Assembly: GCF_015999265.1 (NCBI RefSeq)
Contig: NZ_JAEAGR010000008.1
Location: 1 to 64,000, forward strand
Source of the DNA: Mobilitalea sibirica
Lineage (GTDB): Bacteria > Bacillota > Clostridia > Lachnospirales > Lachnospiraceae
DNA length: 64,000 nt
Direction of reading: 5' to 3'
This document shows, piece after piece, positions 27,556 through 37,086 of this stretch (positions are counted from its first letter, which is position 1; the number at the start of each line of letters is the position of its first letter). Position numbers and translations under genes: made by a program. The notes beneath the pieces were generated by a model. That model was not told the DNA's origin. It was given only the letters and a program-made list of their open reading frames with translations, and did not search any database.

Positions 27556-27604
27556 CGAAAACATGCTTAGATTCTGGATATATTTATTTATTTTTAATAT
27601 GTCA

Positions 27605-27634
27605 TTGTAAATATTGGGATTTGTTTGGTACAAT
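27605..27634 (+). promoter_or_regulatory. Candidate promoter for glpK
   Basis: TTGTAA (27605-27610), 18 nt, TACAAT (27629-27634), about 170 nt upstream of glpK. The -35 is a partial match. Confidence 0.35.
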
Positions 27635-27806
27635 TATGTTAATGATTTAAGTAAGAAGATACATTAAGGTCACCTCATTATTTATGAAAATAATTCATAG
27701 TGAATAAAGAAAATTTAAGGGAATATTATGAGGTATATGGTATAGAAGAAACTAAGAAGATGTTAAGAAGTGTTTTCTATTAATATATTGAAAAGGGGAG
27801 TGTTTG

Positions 27807-29297
27807 ATGAAACAATATGTTATGGCACTAGATCAGGGAACCACCAGTTCCAGATGCATTATATTTGATAAACAGGGAAAGATGAAAAGCATTGCACAGA
27901 AGGAATTTACTCAGATTTATCCAAAACCCGGCTGGGTGGAGCACGACCCCATGGAGATATGGTCCTCCCAGGTCTCCGTAGCGACAGAAGCTATGGCAAA
28001 GTTAGGTATTCGCGCAGAGGAGATTGCCTCCATCGGTATTACGAATCAAAGGGAGACAACCATTGTATGGAATAAACATACCGGACAACCGATTTCTAAT
28101 GCCATTGTGTGGCAATGCCGTCGTACCTCCGGTTATATAGAAGAATTAAAAAAGAATGGAGTGGAAACCTATATTAAAGAATGTACCGGCTTAGTCGTAG
28201 ATGCATACTTTTCAGCGACTAAGGTAAAATGGATGTTAGAACATGTGCCGGGGGCCAGAGAAGAAGCCAGCAAGGGAAACCTCTTATTTGGTACGGTGGA
28301 TACCTGGTTGATCTGGAACCTTACGAAGGGAAAAACCTTTGTTACGGATTATACCAATGCTTCCAGAACCATGCTGTTCGATATTAAGAAGCTACAGTGG
28401 GATAAGAAGATTCTAGGAGAGCTGGATATTCCGGAAAACATGCTTCCTGAGGTGAAACCATCCAGCTGTATCTATGGGAATACTGATCGTTCCATCTTCG
28501 GTGAGGAAATACCAATCTCCGGGGCAGCAGGGGATCAGCAGGCCGCGTTATTTGGTCAATGCTGCTTTACAAAAGGTGAGGTAAAGAACACCTATGGAAC
28601 AGGATGTTTTCTTCTTATGAACACCGGGGATGAAGCAATAGAATCAAAGCATGGATTATTAACTACGATGGCAGCTTGTACGACGAATAAACCAGAATAC
28701 GCCTTAGAGGGAAGTGTCTTCGTTGCCGGTGCAGCCGTTCAATGGTTGCGGGATGAGCTTAGACTGATACGTACGGCAGCAGAAAGTGAAAAATATGCAA
28801 CGCAAGTTGAGGATACCAACGGAGTGTATGTTGTACCGGCTTTTGCAGGACTGGGTGCCCCTTACTGGGATCAATATGCCAGAGGAGCTATTGTAGGGAT
28901 TACCAGAGGCAGTAACCGAGAGCATATTATTCGTGCAACCCTAGAGTCAATAGCCTATCAAACCTATGATGTACTTAAATCCATGGAAAATGATTTGGGA
29001 ATGAGTTTAAAGTCTCTGAAGGTGGACGGTGGTGCTTGCGCAAATCGTTTCTTAATGCAGTTTCAGGCAGATATCTTAGAGACCAAAGTGCATAGACCGG
29101 AGTGTATTGAAACCACAGCCCTTGGAGCGGCTTACCTGGCAGGTCTGGCTGTGGGCTTTTGGAAGGATAAAGAGGAGATTAAGAAAAACTGGTCATTGTC
29201 AGAGACTTTTGAACCTAATATGAACGGTGAAAAAAGAAGCAGTTTGATTAAAGGATGGCAAAAAGCGATAAAACGCTCCTTTGATTGGGAAGAGTAA
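27807..29297 (+). CDS. glpK: Glycerol kinase
   Basis: A 496-aa FGGY-family sugar kinase that makes glycerol 3-phosphate from glycerol and ATP in the cytoplasm. [15 protein letters not shown] is the N-terminal ATPase motif, followed by [27 protein letters not shown] and the second-domain signature [13 protein letters not shown]. Length and motifs match bacterial GlpK throughout. The ATG at 27807 has GGGGAG 6 nt upstream; the TTG codon just before it is not needed. No glycerol facilitator or glpD gene is adjacent. Confidence 0.96.
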   Translation: MKQYVMALDQGTTSSRCIIFDKQGKMKSIAQKEFTQIYPKPGWVEHDPMEIWSSQVSVATEAMAKLGIRAEEIASIGITNQRETTIVWNKHTGQPISNAIVWQCRRTSGYIEELKKNGVETYIKECTGLVVDAYFSATKVKWMLEHVPGAREEASKGNLLFGTVDTWLIWNLTKGKTFVTDYTNASRTMLFDIKKLQWDKKILGELDIPENMLPEVKPSSCIYGNTDRSIFGEEIPISGAAGDQQAALFGQCCFTKGEVKNTYGTGCFLLMNTGDEAIESKHGLLTTMAACTTNKPEYALEGSVFVAGAAVQWLRDELRLIRTAAESEKYATQVEDTNGVYVVPAFAGLGAPYWDQYARGAIVGITRGSNREHIIRATLESIAYQTYDVLKSMENDLGMSLKSLKVDGGACANRFLMQFQADILETKVHRPECIETTALGAAYLAGLAVGFWKDKEEIKKNWSLSETFEPNMNGEKRSSLIKGWQKAIKRSFDWEE

Positions 29298-29324
29298 AGA
29301 ACAGTAAAAATAAAGGATATTAAG

Positions 29325-30632
29325 ATGAGAATAGCAGACAGTTTGATAAATCAATTAATTCTTATGGGATATAAGAAAGTGAATCTTAGCACAGATAATA
29401 TCGCTCTGCTTTATCTGCCGGATAGCAGCAGAGTTATTATTGTGGCTCTTTTTCGGGTTTATAAAGGAGATGAGATAACAGAAGATGACTATAAACAAAT
29501 ACTCAATCAGATTAAGACCAAATTTACGGAACATGGGTATCAGGAATCGCATCTTCTAAGTATCATTTTTACCGGGAATCCGGATAAAGTAAAGCATCTG
29601 TGCGTTGATATGGATGTTCATTGGTTAATCAACGTAGATGAGGCCCGATTACTTATCTATGAAAACCAGTCAACCGATTATTATGGTATAAAACAAATCA
29701 TAGAAGATTTAATCGATAAGATATATTATAACAAGCAGATATTACAGTATAACTCCGGAAATGACAACGGGTATGAGAAAGAGCAAGACAGACATACCAT
29801 GGAGGATAAGGATGAGTATCGGGAGCTATGGAAAAGGAATAACTCAGGAGATCAATTAAGTAATAACGGTGATGGCAGAGGGAAAGATACTATAATTTAC
29901 GATACAACCTTAATGAAGGCGGATAACAATCCAAATAATGAGTATAAGACGATTGATCCGTACATTGACTATTACAATGAGGAAGAGAATGAACAAAACC
30001 GGTCTTCGGATTCGTACCACGGTGTTAAGCTTGGTTGGCTAAGTTTGTTTAATACTATTATTATTTTACTAAATATCTTAATTTATCTGGCTGTTTATCA
30101 TACACACATCTTTGGTGAAAGTAATCAGGCCATAGCCGGGGGAGCCCTTTCCTGGTATTTTGTTAAGGAAGAGGAAGAATATTATCGCATCCTGACCTCT
30201 ATGTTTTTGCATTCGGATTTTTCTCATCTAATTAATAATATGCTTGTTTTATTCTTTGTTGGAGATAATCTGGAGAGGGCGGCAGGAAAGATAAGATATT
30301 TACTGTTTTATTTCGGTTCGGGAATTATTGCAGGGATTTCCTCCATCGGTTATAATATGAGAAAAGACGGTTATAACTATACTTTTTCTGTAGGTGCTTC
30401 CGGTGCCATCTTTGGTGTTGTTGGCGCGATGGTTTATATCCTTATCGCTAATAAAGGGCGTTTAGAAGATATCAGCAGCAGGCAAATTATACTATTTACA
30501 ATATTTAGCCTTTATGGAGGTTTTTTCAGTTCGAGAATTGATAATGCCGCCCATATCGGTGGTTTTATGGCCGGATTATTGTTAGCTGTAGTCCTATATC
30601 GGAAACCAAAGAAGAAGTATATCTTAGAATAA
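29325..30632 (+). CDS. Rhomboid family intramembrane serine protease with cytoplasmic N-domain
   Basis: A 435-aa protein. Residues 1-135 are a soluble domain (LLYLPDSSRVIIVALF and similar), followed by a charged, Asn/Asp-rich linker to about 235. The rhomboid core occupies 238-430 with six or seven helices. Catalytic Ser359 sits in GASGAIFG and His410 in NAAHIGGFMAG. The HSDFSHLINNM motif (296-306) supplies the conserved His/Asn of helix 2. The enzyme cleaves membrane proteins within or near the bilayer. It is 27 nt after glpK, probably in one transcript. Confidence 0.9.
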   Translation: MRIADSLINQLILMGYKKVNLSTDNIALLYLPDSSRVIIVALFRVYKGDEITEDDYKQILNQIKTKFTEHGYQESHLLSIIFTGNPDKVKHLCVDMDVHWLINVDEARLLIYENQSTDYYGIKQIIEDLIDKIYYNKQILQYNSGNDNGYEKEQDRHTMEDKDEYRELWKRNNSGDQLSNNGDGRGKDTIIYDTTLMKADNNPNNEYKTIDPYIDYYNEEENEQNRSSDSYHGVKLGWLSLFNTIIILLNILIYLAVYHTHIFGESNQAIAGGALSWYFVKEEEEYYRILTSMFLHSDFSHLINNMLVLFFVGDNLERAAGKIRYLLFYFGSGIIAGISSIGYNMRKDGYNYTFSVGASGAIFGVVGAMVYILIANKGRLEDISSRQIILFTIFSLYGGFFSSRIDNAAHIGGFMAGLLLAVVLYRKPKKKYILE

Positions 30633-30676
30633 TCAAAAGAGATTAAATGAAAGACGGCAGGAGGAGAGGTAAGCCC

Positions 30677-31675
30677 ATGAAGATAAATATCTATTATGGT
30701 GGTAGGGGGTTAATTGAAGATCCCACCATTTATGTAATGAGTAAACTTACATCGGTTTTAGAAGAAATCAGAGTTCAAGTGACCAGATACAATCTTTTTG
30801 AAGAGAAGAATACGATTGCCATGCTGCCTAAGACATTAAAGGAAGCGGATGGTGTTATCCTTGCCACTTCAGTGGAATGGATGGGCATAGGTGGCCTGAT
30901 GCAGCAGTTTCTGGATGCCTGTTGGCTCTATGCTGATAAAGAGAAGCTTAGTAAGCTTTATATGTTACCGGTGGTAATGGCCAGTACCTATGGGGAAAGG
31001 GATGCAGAGCTTACCCTAATGAAAGCATGGGAAATTCTTGGCGGAATACCCTGTAACGGCTTATGTGCTTATGTGGATGATCATGTTGATTTTGAAACGA
31101 ATTTAGATTATGCGAAACTGATTGAGAAACAAGCAGAAGCCTTTTACCGTATGATTAATCAAAAGACCAAAATGTTGCCGACCAGTAATGCAGCGATAAA
31201 ACAAAATGTCCTGAGAAATAATTCCATTGTTCTGACACCACAGGAAAGCGAGCAGCTCTCTATGTATGTATCAGACGATACCTATGTGAAAAAACAAAAG
31301 GAAGATATTGAAGAGCTGACACAGCTGTTTAAGGAAATGCTTGATAGCGGGGAAAATGAATCAGGACAAGAGTTTATTAAGAATTTAAAGGATAATTTTC
31401 ATCCATTAGATGATTTTGTTGCATCCTATTCCATTACCATAACTGATATCAAAAAAACTCTGATTGTTGAGATTAATGATAAGCGTTTAAAATGCTATTA
31501 TGGAGAGAAACAGGATGCAGATGTAATTGCGAAAACCACTCATAATGTAATGAACAGATTGGTATTGGGTCGTATTACCTTCCAAGGAGCATTTATGTCC
31601 GGTGATTTAACCGCGAAAGGTAATTTTAAGACACTTAGAACCTTTGATCAGGTATTTCAGTTTAACATCTTATAG
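30677..31675 (+). CDS. Flavodoxin-like domain fused to SCP2 sterol-carrier domain
   Basis: A 332-aa protein. The N-terminal 165 residues resemble NADPH-dependent FMN reductase/flavodoxin folds (MKINIYYGGRG, ADGVILATSVEWMGIGGLMQ, MLPVVMASTYGERDAE). The C-terminal about 100 residues resemble an SCP2-like lipid-binding domain (KTLIVEINDKRLKCYYGEK, ending GNFKTLRTFDQVFQF). A charged hinge separates them. I chose the ATG at 30677, which has GGAGAGG 7 nt upstream, over an in-frame start 30 nt earlier. It may carry electrons to or bind hydrophobic ligands, but the substrate is not known. The 3' end overlaps the convergent kinase gene by 6 bp. Confidence 0.7.
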   Translation: MKINIYYGGRGLIEDPTIYVMSKLTSVLEEIRVQVTRYNLFEEKNTIAMLPKTLKEADGVILATSVEWMGIGGLMQQFLDACWLYADKEKLSKLYMLPVVMASTYGERDAELTLMKAWEILGGIPCNGLCAYVDDHVDFETNLDYAKLIEKQAEAFYRMINQKTKMLPTSNAAIKQNVLRNNSIVLTPQESEQLSMYVSDDTYVKKQKEDIEELTQLFKEMLDSGENESGQEFIKNLKDNFHPLDDFVASYSITITDIKKTLIVEINDKRLKCYYGEKQDADVIAKTTHNVMNRLVLGRITFQGAFMSGDLTAKGNFKTLRTFDQVFQFNIL

Positions 31676-32422
31676 AGGAAGCAGAATGGTGAAGCAGGTT
31701 TCTTCTTCCTTGGAAGTCACACTAACGCTGCCATAATGAAGATCTATGATTTTTTTAACAACGGCTAAACCGACACCGGTTCCACCTTTCTTATAAGTGA
31801 CAAAGGGTATAAAGATACTGTTGATTTCATCTTCCGGTATGGGAAGCCCATTATTACTAACCTGAATCGAAAGCTTTTGTGGTATCTGTTGATTTCCTGC
31901 AAGATAATCTAAGATAATATGAATGAAGTTACCTGGTGTAGTTGCCTCAAAAGCATTCTTAATTAGATTCGATAAGACCTGTTTGATTTTAGCACAGTCA
32001 CATTCATAAGAAGAGAAATAAGTCTCACAGCCCGGACGAAGGATGATATCTAAATCGATATTTTGATTGATGGCCTGAGGCATAAAATTATTTTTCATTC
32101 CTTTGATTAAAGAAAGTAAATCACATTTTTCTTTCTTAATACTGTTGCAGGTATTTAACAGGGAGGCATCTGCCATCATGTTTTCCAAGTCATGGACTAG
32201 TTCATGAAGTTGGTCCCAATATTTGAAATCTTTTGTTTCAGGATGCTTCGCTTCTATGTATTGAAGGGTACCTTTCATTAAGGAGAGAGGATTACGCAGT
32301 TCATGAACAAACATGGTAGTAGTTTGCTTGTTATCCTGTATAATTTTTTGGATAACAGCTTCAAAGTCGGGATTGGATTTAATAAGATTAGTGATTGTAT
32401 CATTATTAATTTCCGAATACAT
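31670..32422 (-). CDS. Cytoplasmic orphan histidine kinase
   Basis: A 250-aa protein with no membrane helix and only a 35-residue lead before the dimerisation domain. The phospho-acceptor is His40 in FVHELRNPLSLMKG. The HATPase_c domain shows the N box (VLSNLIKNAFEAT), an NNGLPIP segment for G1, and GTGVGLAVVKKII for G2. No response regulator is adjacent. The short form resembles the Spo0A-phosphorelay-type orphan kinases of Clostridia, but a link to sporulation is only inferred. GGGGG precedes the ATG by 6 nt. Confidence 0.85.
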   Translation of the reverse strand: MYSEINNDTITNLIKSNPDFEAVIQKIIQDNKQTTTMFVHELRNPLSLMKGTLQYIEAKHPETKDFKYWDQLHELVHDLENMMADASLLNTCNSIKKEKCDLLSLIKGMKNNFMPQAINQNIDLDIILRPGCETYFSSYECDCAKIKQVLSNLIKNAFEATTPGNFIHIILDYLAGNQQIPQKLSIQVSNNGLPIPEDEINSIFIPFVTYKKGGTGVGLAVVKKIIDLHYGSVSVTSKEEETCFTILLPL

Positions 32423-32583
32423 TCATATTCCCCCTTTAAACGAAGAAAGCAGAACAGAAAAATCAAAGGATTTATGTTGATCTTCTTATCTCTCATAATT
32501 TTAGTAACATAAAGATAATATCAAATTTTGGAAAATTATGCAATAAAAAGCGTAACGCAACAATCGACAATGGAGGTGTTGTA

Positions 32584-33000
32584 ATGATGCAGGATAATTG
32601 TATCTTTTGTAAAATCATAGCCGGAGATATCCCCTCAGCAACCGTATACGAAGACGAAGATTTTAAAGTAATTATGGATATTTTTCCGGCTGCCAGAGGA
32701 CACGTAATTGTAATACCGAAAAAACATGCAGCGAATTTATATGAGCTAGAGGAAGAATCCGCAAGCAAGGCGTTAATTGTAGCAAAGAAGGTAGCGAAAG
32801 CAATGAAAGCAGAACTTGGTTGTGAGGGCTTAAACCTCTTGCAAAACAATGGTGAAGTAGCAGGTCAGACAGTGGATCATTTTCACATTCATTTAATACC
32901 CAGAAGTGAGGAAGACACGGTTAACGTAACTTGGCCCCAGGGTAGCTATAAAGATGGGGAAGCGGCACAAATAGCGGATGCCATAGCAAAGGGTATTTAA
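32584..33000 (+). CDS. HIT family protein (HinT-like nucleotide hydrolase)
   Basis: A 138-aa protein with the histidine-triad motif DHFHIHLIPR (His99, His101, His103), GHVIVIPKKHA near residue 40, and the N-terminal CIFCKIIAGDIP zinc-type Cys pair. Such enzymes hydrolyse nucleoside phosphoramidates and related AMP conjugates in the cytoplasm. GGAGGTG lies 7 nt upstream of the ATG. Confidence 0.93.
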   Translation: MMQDNCIFCKIIAGDIPSATVYEDEDFKVIMDIFPAARGHVIVIPKKHAANLYELEEESASKALIVAKKVAKAMKAELGCEGLNLLQNNGEVAGQTVDHFHIHLIPRSEEDTVNVTWPQGSYKDGEAAQIADAIAKGI

Positions 33001-33097
33001 AAAACAAGAAATAATAATAGAAATTATAATTGAGATAAGTTTTAATAAAAAACTCAAAGAATGCAAACATAATATACGACATAATGGATATTAATAA

Positions 33098-33187
33098 GGG
33101 GCTGTAATGAAACAGATATATCTTCCGGAGTAACATTTTATCAAATGTCTTTGGACAAGGAAAATATAGTAGGTTTCTTACAGTCCC
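33098..33187. repeat. Interrupted hairpin between hit and murG
   Basis: GGG-g-CTGTAA-t-GAAAC (33098-33113) pairs with GTTTC-TTACAG-t-CCC (33173-33187). A nested AACATTT/AAATGT hairpin sits in the loop. It lies just past the murG stop, between convergent genes, and has no long T tract, so a terminator role is possible but not clear. Confidence 0.5.
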
Positions 33188-33206
33188 ATTATTTATACTT
33201 TTCTTT

Positions 33207-34271
33207 TTATAACGTATGTTCTTTAATCAGTTGAATAATTGCACCGATTGCATTGTTTAATTCGCTTTTATTCATAGCTTCTATATAGGTCAGTTTTGAA
33301 TCCATAACTGTTTTGATAGCCTTTAGTAAACTGCTAACGGTTAAGTCCTCTTCCCGAAGCAGATAAGAGTAACCCTGGTGTTCAAAGGATTCTGCATTCA
33401 GAATCTGATCGCCGCGGCTTGCACCCTGTGGTAGAGGGATTAGTATATTAGGCTTTCTAAGAGCTAAAAGCTCACAGATGGAATTGGCTCCGGCTCTGGA
33501 TATCACCAGATCTGCAGCAGCAAAAAGATCGTTTAGTTCACTGCGTATATATTCAAATTGGACATAGCCATTTATAGCCTTTAATTTATCGTCAATATTA
33601 CCTTTGCCGCAGAGATGAACGATCTGAAAATCCTTCAAAAGTGTCGGAAGCATACCGCGAATTACCTCATTGATTGCGCGGGATCCGGTACTACCTCCAA
33701 TGATAAGAATTACCGGTTTGTTGGCTGTGAAGCCACAGAAATCAAGACCACCGATTTTATTACCGGTAAATAACTCCTTACGAATGGGTGTCCCTGTAAG
33801 AACAGCCTTATCGGCAGGTAGATATTTAATCGTTTCTGGAAAGTTAGCACATACTTTTTTGGCGGCGGGAATTGCAATTTTATTCGCAAGTCCCGGAGTT
33901 ATATCCGATTCGTGGATAATGACGGGAATCTTATATTTTTTGGATGCCAGAACCACGGGGACGGTAACAAAACCGCCCTTGGAAAAGATTACATCCGGCT
34001 TTAGTTTTCTTAATATTTTACGCGCTTCCAAGAAACCTTTCATTACCTTAAAGGGATCGGAAAAGTTCTTAAAATCAAAATATCTTCTTAGCTTTCCGGA
34101 GGATATACCATGGTAAGGAATATCATATTCTTCAATCAGCTTACGCTCAATTCCCTGATAAGAACCGATATAATGAATATCATACCCCTCTTTTTTTAAC
34201 TCCGGTAAAAGCGCGATACATGGAGTAACATGACCGGCAGTACCGCCTCCGGTTAACACAATCCGCTTCAT
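33207..34271 (-). CDS. murG: UDP-GlcNAc:MurNAc-pentapeptide-PP-undecaprenol GlcNAc transferase
   Basis: A 354-aa GT28 glycosyltransferase that makes lipid II on the inner face of the membrane. The N-terminal loop [10 protein letters not shown] binds the lipid phosphate. SKGGFVTVP and [11 protein letters not shown] follow, and the C-terminal donor domain has [10 protein letters not shown] and [21 protein letters not shown] used the ATG at 34271 with GGAGG 8 nt upstream. That start codon overlaps the TAA stop of the upstream gene (TAATG), implying translational coupling. It sits outside the usual dcw cluster. Confidence 0.95.
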   Translation of the reverse strand: MKRIVLTGGGTAGHVTPCIALLPELKKEGYDIHYIGSYQGIERKLIEEYDIPYHGISSGKLRRYFDFKNFSDPFKVMKGFLEARKILRKLKPDVIFSKGGFVTVPVVLASKKYKIPVIIHESDITPGLANKIAIPAAKKVCANFPETIKYLPADKAVLTGTPIRKELFTGNKIGGLDFCGFTANKPVILIIGGSTGSRAINEVIRGMLPTLLKDFQIVHLCGKGNIDDKLKAINGYVQFEYIRSELNDLFAAADLVISRAGANSICELLALRKPNILIPLPQGASRGDQILNAESFEHQGYSYLLREEDLTVSSLLKAIKTVMDSKLTYIEAMNKSELNNAIGAIIQLIKEHTL

Positions 34272-34519
34272 TATATAGACCTCCAATTCTTTAACGCGAT
34301 TGCCAATTGATCCGGACAGGATGTGGACTTAAAGCCACAGGTAGTCCCCTCAAGTTTCTTTATCACATCATCTACCGGCATTCCAACGAGCAGCTTGGAC
34401 AATCCACTGGCATTACCGGCACAACCATTCTTAAATTGTACAGATTTAATCGTATTACTGTTTTCATCTATTTCAAAGTTTATTTCACTACTGCATACCC
34501 CTTTTGTCTTATATATCAT
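34271..34519 (-). CDS. TSCPD domain protein (TIGR03905-like)
   Basis: An 82-aa protein with Cys9 in [11 protein letters not shown], then [18 protein letters not shown] and the eponymous STSCPDQLA near the C-terminus. The family resembles the C-terminal domain of B12-dependent ribonucleotide reductases and is probably metal- or redox-active through its cysteines. Its function alone is unknown. The stop codon overlaps the murG start. Confidence 0.85.
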   Translation of the reverse strand: MIYKTKGVCSSEINFEIDENSNTIKSVQFKNGCAGNASGLSKLLVGMPVDDVIKKLEGTTCGFKSTSCPDQLAIALKNWRSI

Positions 34520-34920
34520 GTCTGCTTTTCCTTTCGCTCATATAATTCCTGTTCTACTCTATGTAATCCAATTATAATCGAGTACATTTTATCTCACCTA
34601 TTCATAATTTGCAAATATTTTCTTTTTGCTACTATGATTTGTTACTGACAATTTTAGCTTATATAGTAAACTTTATATTATCATTTTATTAGAATTATAG
34701 CCATTTTTCTTTCATCTATAATTTTATGAATCGAACCGGATCAGGTTTTAATTATTACTTTATTTTATTGAAGATGCAGAAATTCAACTGTGACTCAAGA
34801 ATTCAACTATAAAGAGAATAATATTGATAAGAAAGTCATTTACATTTTTGGAATAAAGTGTATAATGTCAACATATTACATTGGTAATATTTATAAAACA
34901 AACAGTAGGGGGGAAATGAT
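34520..34920 (+). other. AT-rich gap between divergent genes
   Basis: About 400 bp with no gene, repeat or structured element recognised, apart from the promoter candidate at 34839-34866 for the beta-lactamase-like gene. Divergent promoters are expected here. Confidence 0.5.
34839..34866 (+). promoter_or_regulatory. Candidate promoter for the serine hydrolase gene
   Basis: TTTACA (34839-34844), 16 nt, TATAAT (34861-34866), 54 nt upstream of the ATG. Confidence 0.55.
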
Positions 34921-36084
34921 ATGTTAAGCTTTGAAACAAAATATAAACCGGAAGAAGTAGGTTATGATCCTGCAAGATTGGAAGTTGTAACCAAGCATTT
35001 CGAAGATATGATAGCGCAGAAGAAAATAATCGCTGCGAATTATTGTATGGCAAGAGACGGTAAGGTATTTGCCGATATTGCTGTCGGTAAGCTTTCTTTT
35101 AGGCAAGAGGATATAAGAGAGCATCGGCCGGATACCATTCAAAGAATCGCATCCATAACGAAGCTTTTTACAACCGTGGCTATCTGGCAGTTGGTGGAGA
35201 ACGGTAAACTGAGAGTCAATCAAAGAGTTGGTGAAATTATTGATGAGTTTAATGAAAAGCCTTTTTATGATATTACCATAGCTCATCTGCTTACCCATAC
35301 CTCAGGTTTACATCCGGATCCCGGCTGCTTTGAGAACAAGTACTTTCAGTCACCCTGGGATTTTATCGTAGAGGATAAGGGGAAGAACTGGATTGCAGCA
35401 GCTTTAAAAAGCGGAATGCGAATGAAGCCGGGACAGGAATGGGCTTACTGCAGCTTTGGCTTTGTCATCTTGGGTGAAATCATTACAAGAGTCAGCAAAG
35501 AATTTGCCAACGACTATATTACGGAGCATATCATAAAGCCCTGCGGACTTAAGGATACCGGCTTTGATTTTTTGAGGCCTGAAATTATAGCAAGAACGAA
35601 TATACCGAATGAAAGAAGAGAAAAGGCTATAAACGAAATACTTGCAGGAACCTTTGAAGATGACAGGGAAGAGTTCTGGGATAAGATACCTCAGACCGGA
35701 GGTGCGATCTATTCAACTGCGTCTGATTTATGCAAATTTGGCACAATGCTTCAACAGGGCGGTTATATCGACGGAGTCAGAATCTTAGGACGTAAAGCCA
35801 TTGAGAAGATGACTACTTTATATACCGCACCCCATATTAAGGATTATTGCTGGAATGCCGGCGGTGTATACCGGGAATATGGACTAGGACCGGATATGCG
35901 TTGCACTGATATGTGCATCTACTCGAAGGGCACTTATTTTCATGAAGGATCGGGCGGATGTGCTCTTATCATTGATCCGGTAGAGAAATTAGTGGTTGCC
36001 TTCTTTATTCCCTTCGTTGATGATGTATGGAGTCCGGAACCGCTTTATAATGCGGCCGCTGTGATGTGGGCAGGGTTAATATAA
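34921..36084 (+). CDS. Beta-lactamase family serine hydrolase (class C-like)
   Basis: A 387-aa cytoplasmic-looking protein with no signal peptide. The SxxK catalytic motif is SITKLFTTVAIW, the Tyr motif is EWAYCSFGFVILG (YCS where YxN/YSN is usual), and HEGSGG probably fills the KTG position. LLTHTSGLHPDPG is a typical family segment. Relatives include esterases, D-aminopeptidases and PBP4*-like proteins, so antibiotic resistance should not be assumed. GTAGGGGGG precedes the ATG. Confidence 0.85.
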   Translation: MLSFETKYKPEEVGYDPARLEVVTKHFEDMIAQKKIIAANYCMARDGKVFADIAVGKLSFRQEDIREHRPDTIQRIASITKLFTTVAIWQLVENGKLRVNQRVGEIIDEFNEKPFYDITIAHLLTHTSGLHPDPGCFENKYFQSPWDFIVEDKGKNWIAAALKSGMRMKPGQEWAYCSFGFVILGEIITRVSKEFANDYITEHIIKPCGLKDTGFDFLRPEIIARTNIPNERREKAINEILAGTFEDDREEFWDKIPQTGGAIYSTASDLCKFGTMLQQGGYIDGVRILGRKAIEKMTTLYTAPHIKDYCWNAGGVYREYGLGPDMRCTDMCIYSKGTYFHEGSGGCALIIDPVEKLVVAFFIPFVDDVWSPEPLYNAAAVMWAGLI

Positions 36085-36114
36085 TTATAGTGTAACATAA
36101 GAAATGTTGTTATG

Positions 36115-36229
36115 AAACTCCCGAAGAAGAGAAGTACCTAATGCTAATAACCTTTCTTTGCTAGAATGAGCAGGAACAGTTAGTATGTCTCGTTATATGT
36201 ACTTAGAAGGTCGGCTTTGGGAGTTTTTA
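36115..36229 (+). promoter_or_regulatory. Large hairpin ending in GGGAGTTTTT before the ABC exporter operon
   Basis: AAACTCCCGAAG (from 36115) pairs with CTTTGGGAGTTT, followed by TTTT. Inside is a second stem, AAGTAC...ATAAC with GTTAT-at-GTACTT, around an apex containing GAATGAGCAGGAACAG. It ends only about 15 nt before the permease gene. It could terminate the upstream gene or act as a conditional attenuator of the exporter. I recognise no known riboswitch class. Confidence 0.5.
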
Positions 36230-36245
36230 TGACATGGAGGTAAAC

Positions 36246-37064
36246 ATGAAGTACATACGACATAAAATAGAGGTTATGAAAGCGGTAGCCCTAGTTACTT
36301 ATAAGGAATGGAGTGCCTACCGTACGCATTCCATGGTATCCATATTTGTGGGCCCCGTTTATTTTATCGTTCAGTATTTTATATGGACGGCTGCCTATGG
36401 AAACCGGACAGAGTTAAACGGAATGGAGCTTTCCCAGATGATAACCTATTTTGGTGCATCCACACTGATTGGTTATCTCACCATGGATTTTGCGGATTGG
36501 AATCTGCAGATGCTAATACGAACAGGGAGATTTCTTACTTTTGCCCTTAGACCAATTCACCACCGGTTTTTTGCTTTCTCACAAAAAGTAGGCCATAGGG
36601 TATTAGGTTTGATTTTTGAATTTATCCCCTGCTATTTTATATTTACATTACTATTCCGGATACATATGGTGCCGAAGCATTTTGGTTGGACCCTTCTTTC
36701 AGTTGCACTGGCTTTTCTGATGAATTTTTATGTGCACTATATTCTAGGTATGACAGCCTTTTGGTTTACACAGTCGTCTGGAATCAGACGGGTATTTGAT
36801 CTTTTATCCGGCGTATTTTCCGGGGTGTTTATTCCTTTGGTGTTTTTTCCTATGGGCCTTCAAAAAGCGTTGTTCTTCCTACCGTTTCCGTATATGTCCT
36901 ATGTACCGGTTATGGTGTTTACCGGGGAGTTCTCTTTGGCAGGAATTCAGATGGAGATTCCTACAATTGTAGGGTTACAGGGCATCGCAGTGGCATTCAC
37001 CATATTACTAAGTGAAGTTATTTATAAAGCCTCGATCAAACACTTTAACGGTGTAGGGGCATAA
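36246..37064 (+). CDS. ABC-2 type permease (DUF990-like), subunit 1
   Basis: A 272-aa integral membrane protein with six predicted helices, consistent with the ABC2_membrane_6/DUF990 family. Features include a cytoplasmic N-terminus (EVMKAVALVTYKEWSAYR) and FALRPIHHRFFAFSQKVGHR between helices 2 and 3. I chose the ATG at 36246 because GGAGG lies 6 nt before it. It is the first of three genes encoding a two-permease exporter with its ATPase. The substrate is unknown. Confidence 0.85.
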   Translation: MKYIRHKIEVMKAVALVTYKEWSAYRTHSMVSIFVGPVYFIVQYFIWTAAYGNRTELNGMELSQMITYFGASTLIGYLTMDFADWNLQMLIRTGRFLTFALRPIHHRFFAFSQKVGHRVLGLIFEFIPCYFIFTLLFRIHMVPKHFGWTLLSVALAFLMNFYVHYILGMTAFWFTQSSGIRRVFDLLSGVFSGVFIPLVFFPMGLQKALFFLPFPYMSYVPVMVFTGEFSLAGIQMEIPTIVGLQGIAVAFTILLSEVIYKASIKHFNGVGA

Positions 37065-37086
37065 GATTTCGCAGGAAGGACGCAGG

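Larger units (their letters stand above)
27466..27806 (+). other. Intergenic region before glpK
   Basis: About 340 bp with a terminator (27510-27555), a promoter candidate (27605-27634) and AT-rich leader. A 27-codon frame from GTG 27700 (reading VNKENLREYYEVYGIEETKK and on) looks protein-like but has no ribosome binding site, so I leave it uncalled. Confidence 0.4.

Noticed and set aside
34921-36084. Beta-lactamase giving antibiotic resistance
   Set aside because: There is no signal peptide and motifs fit the broad serine hydrolase family; resistance cannot be claimed.
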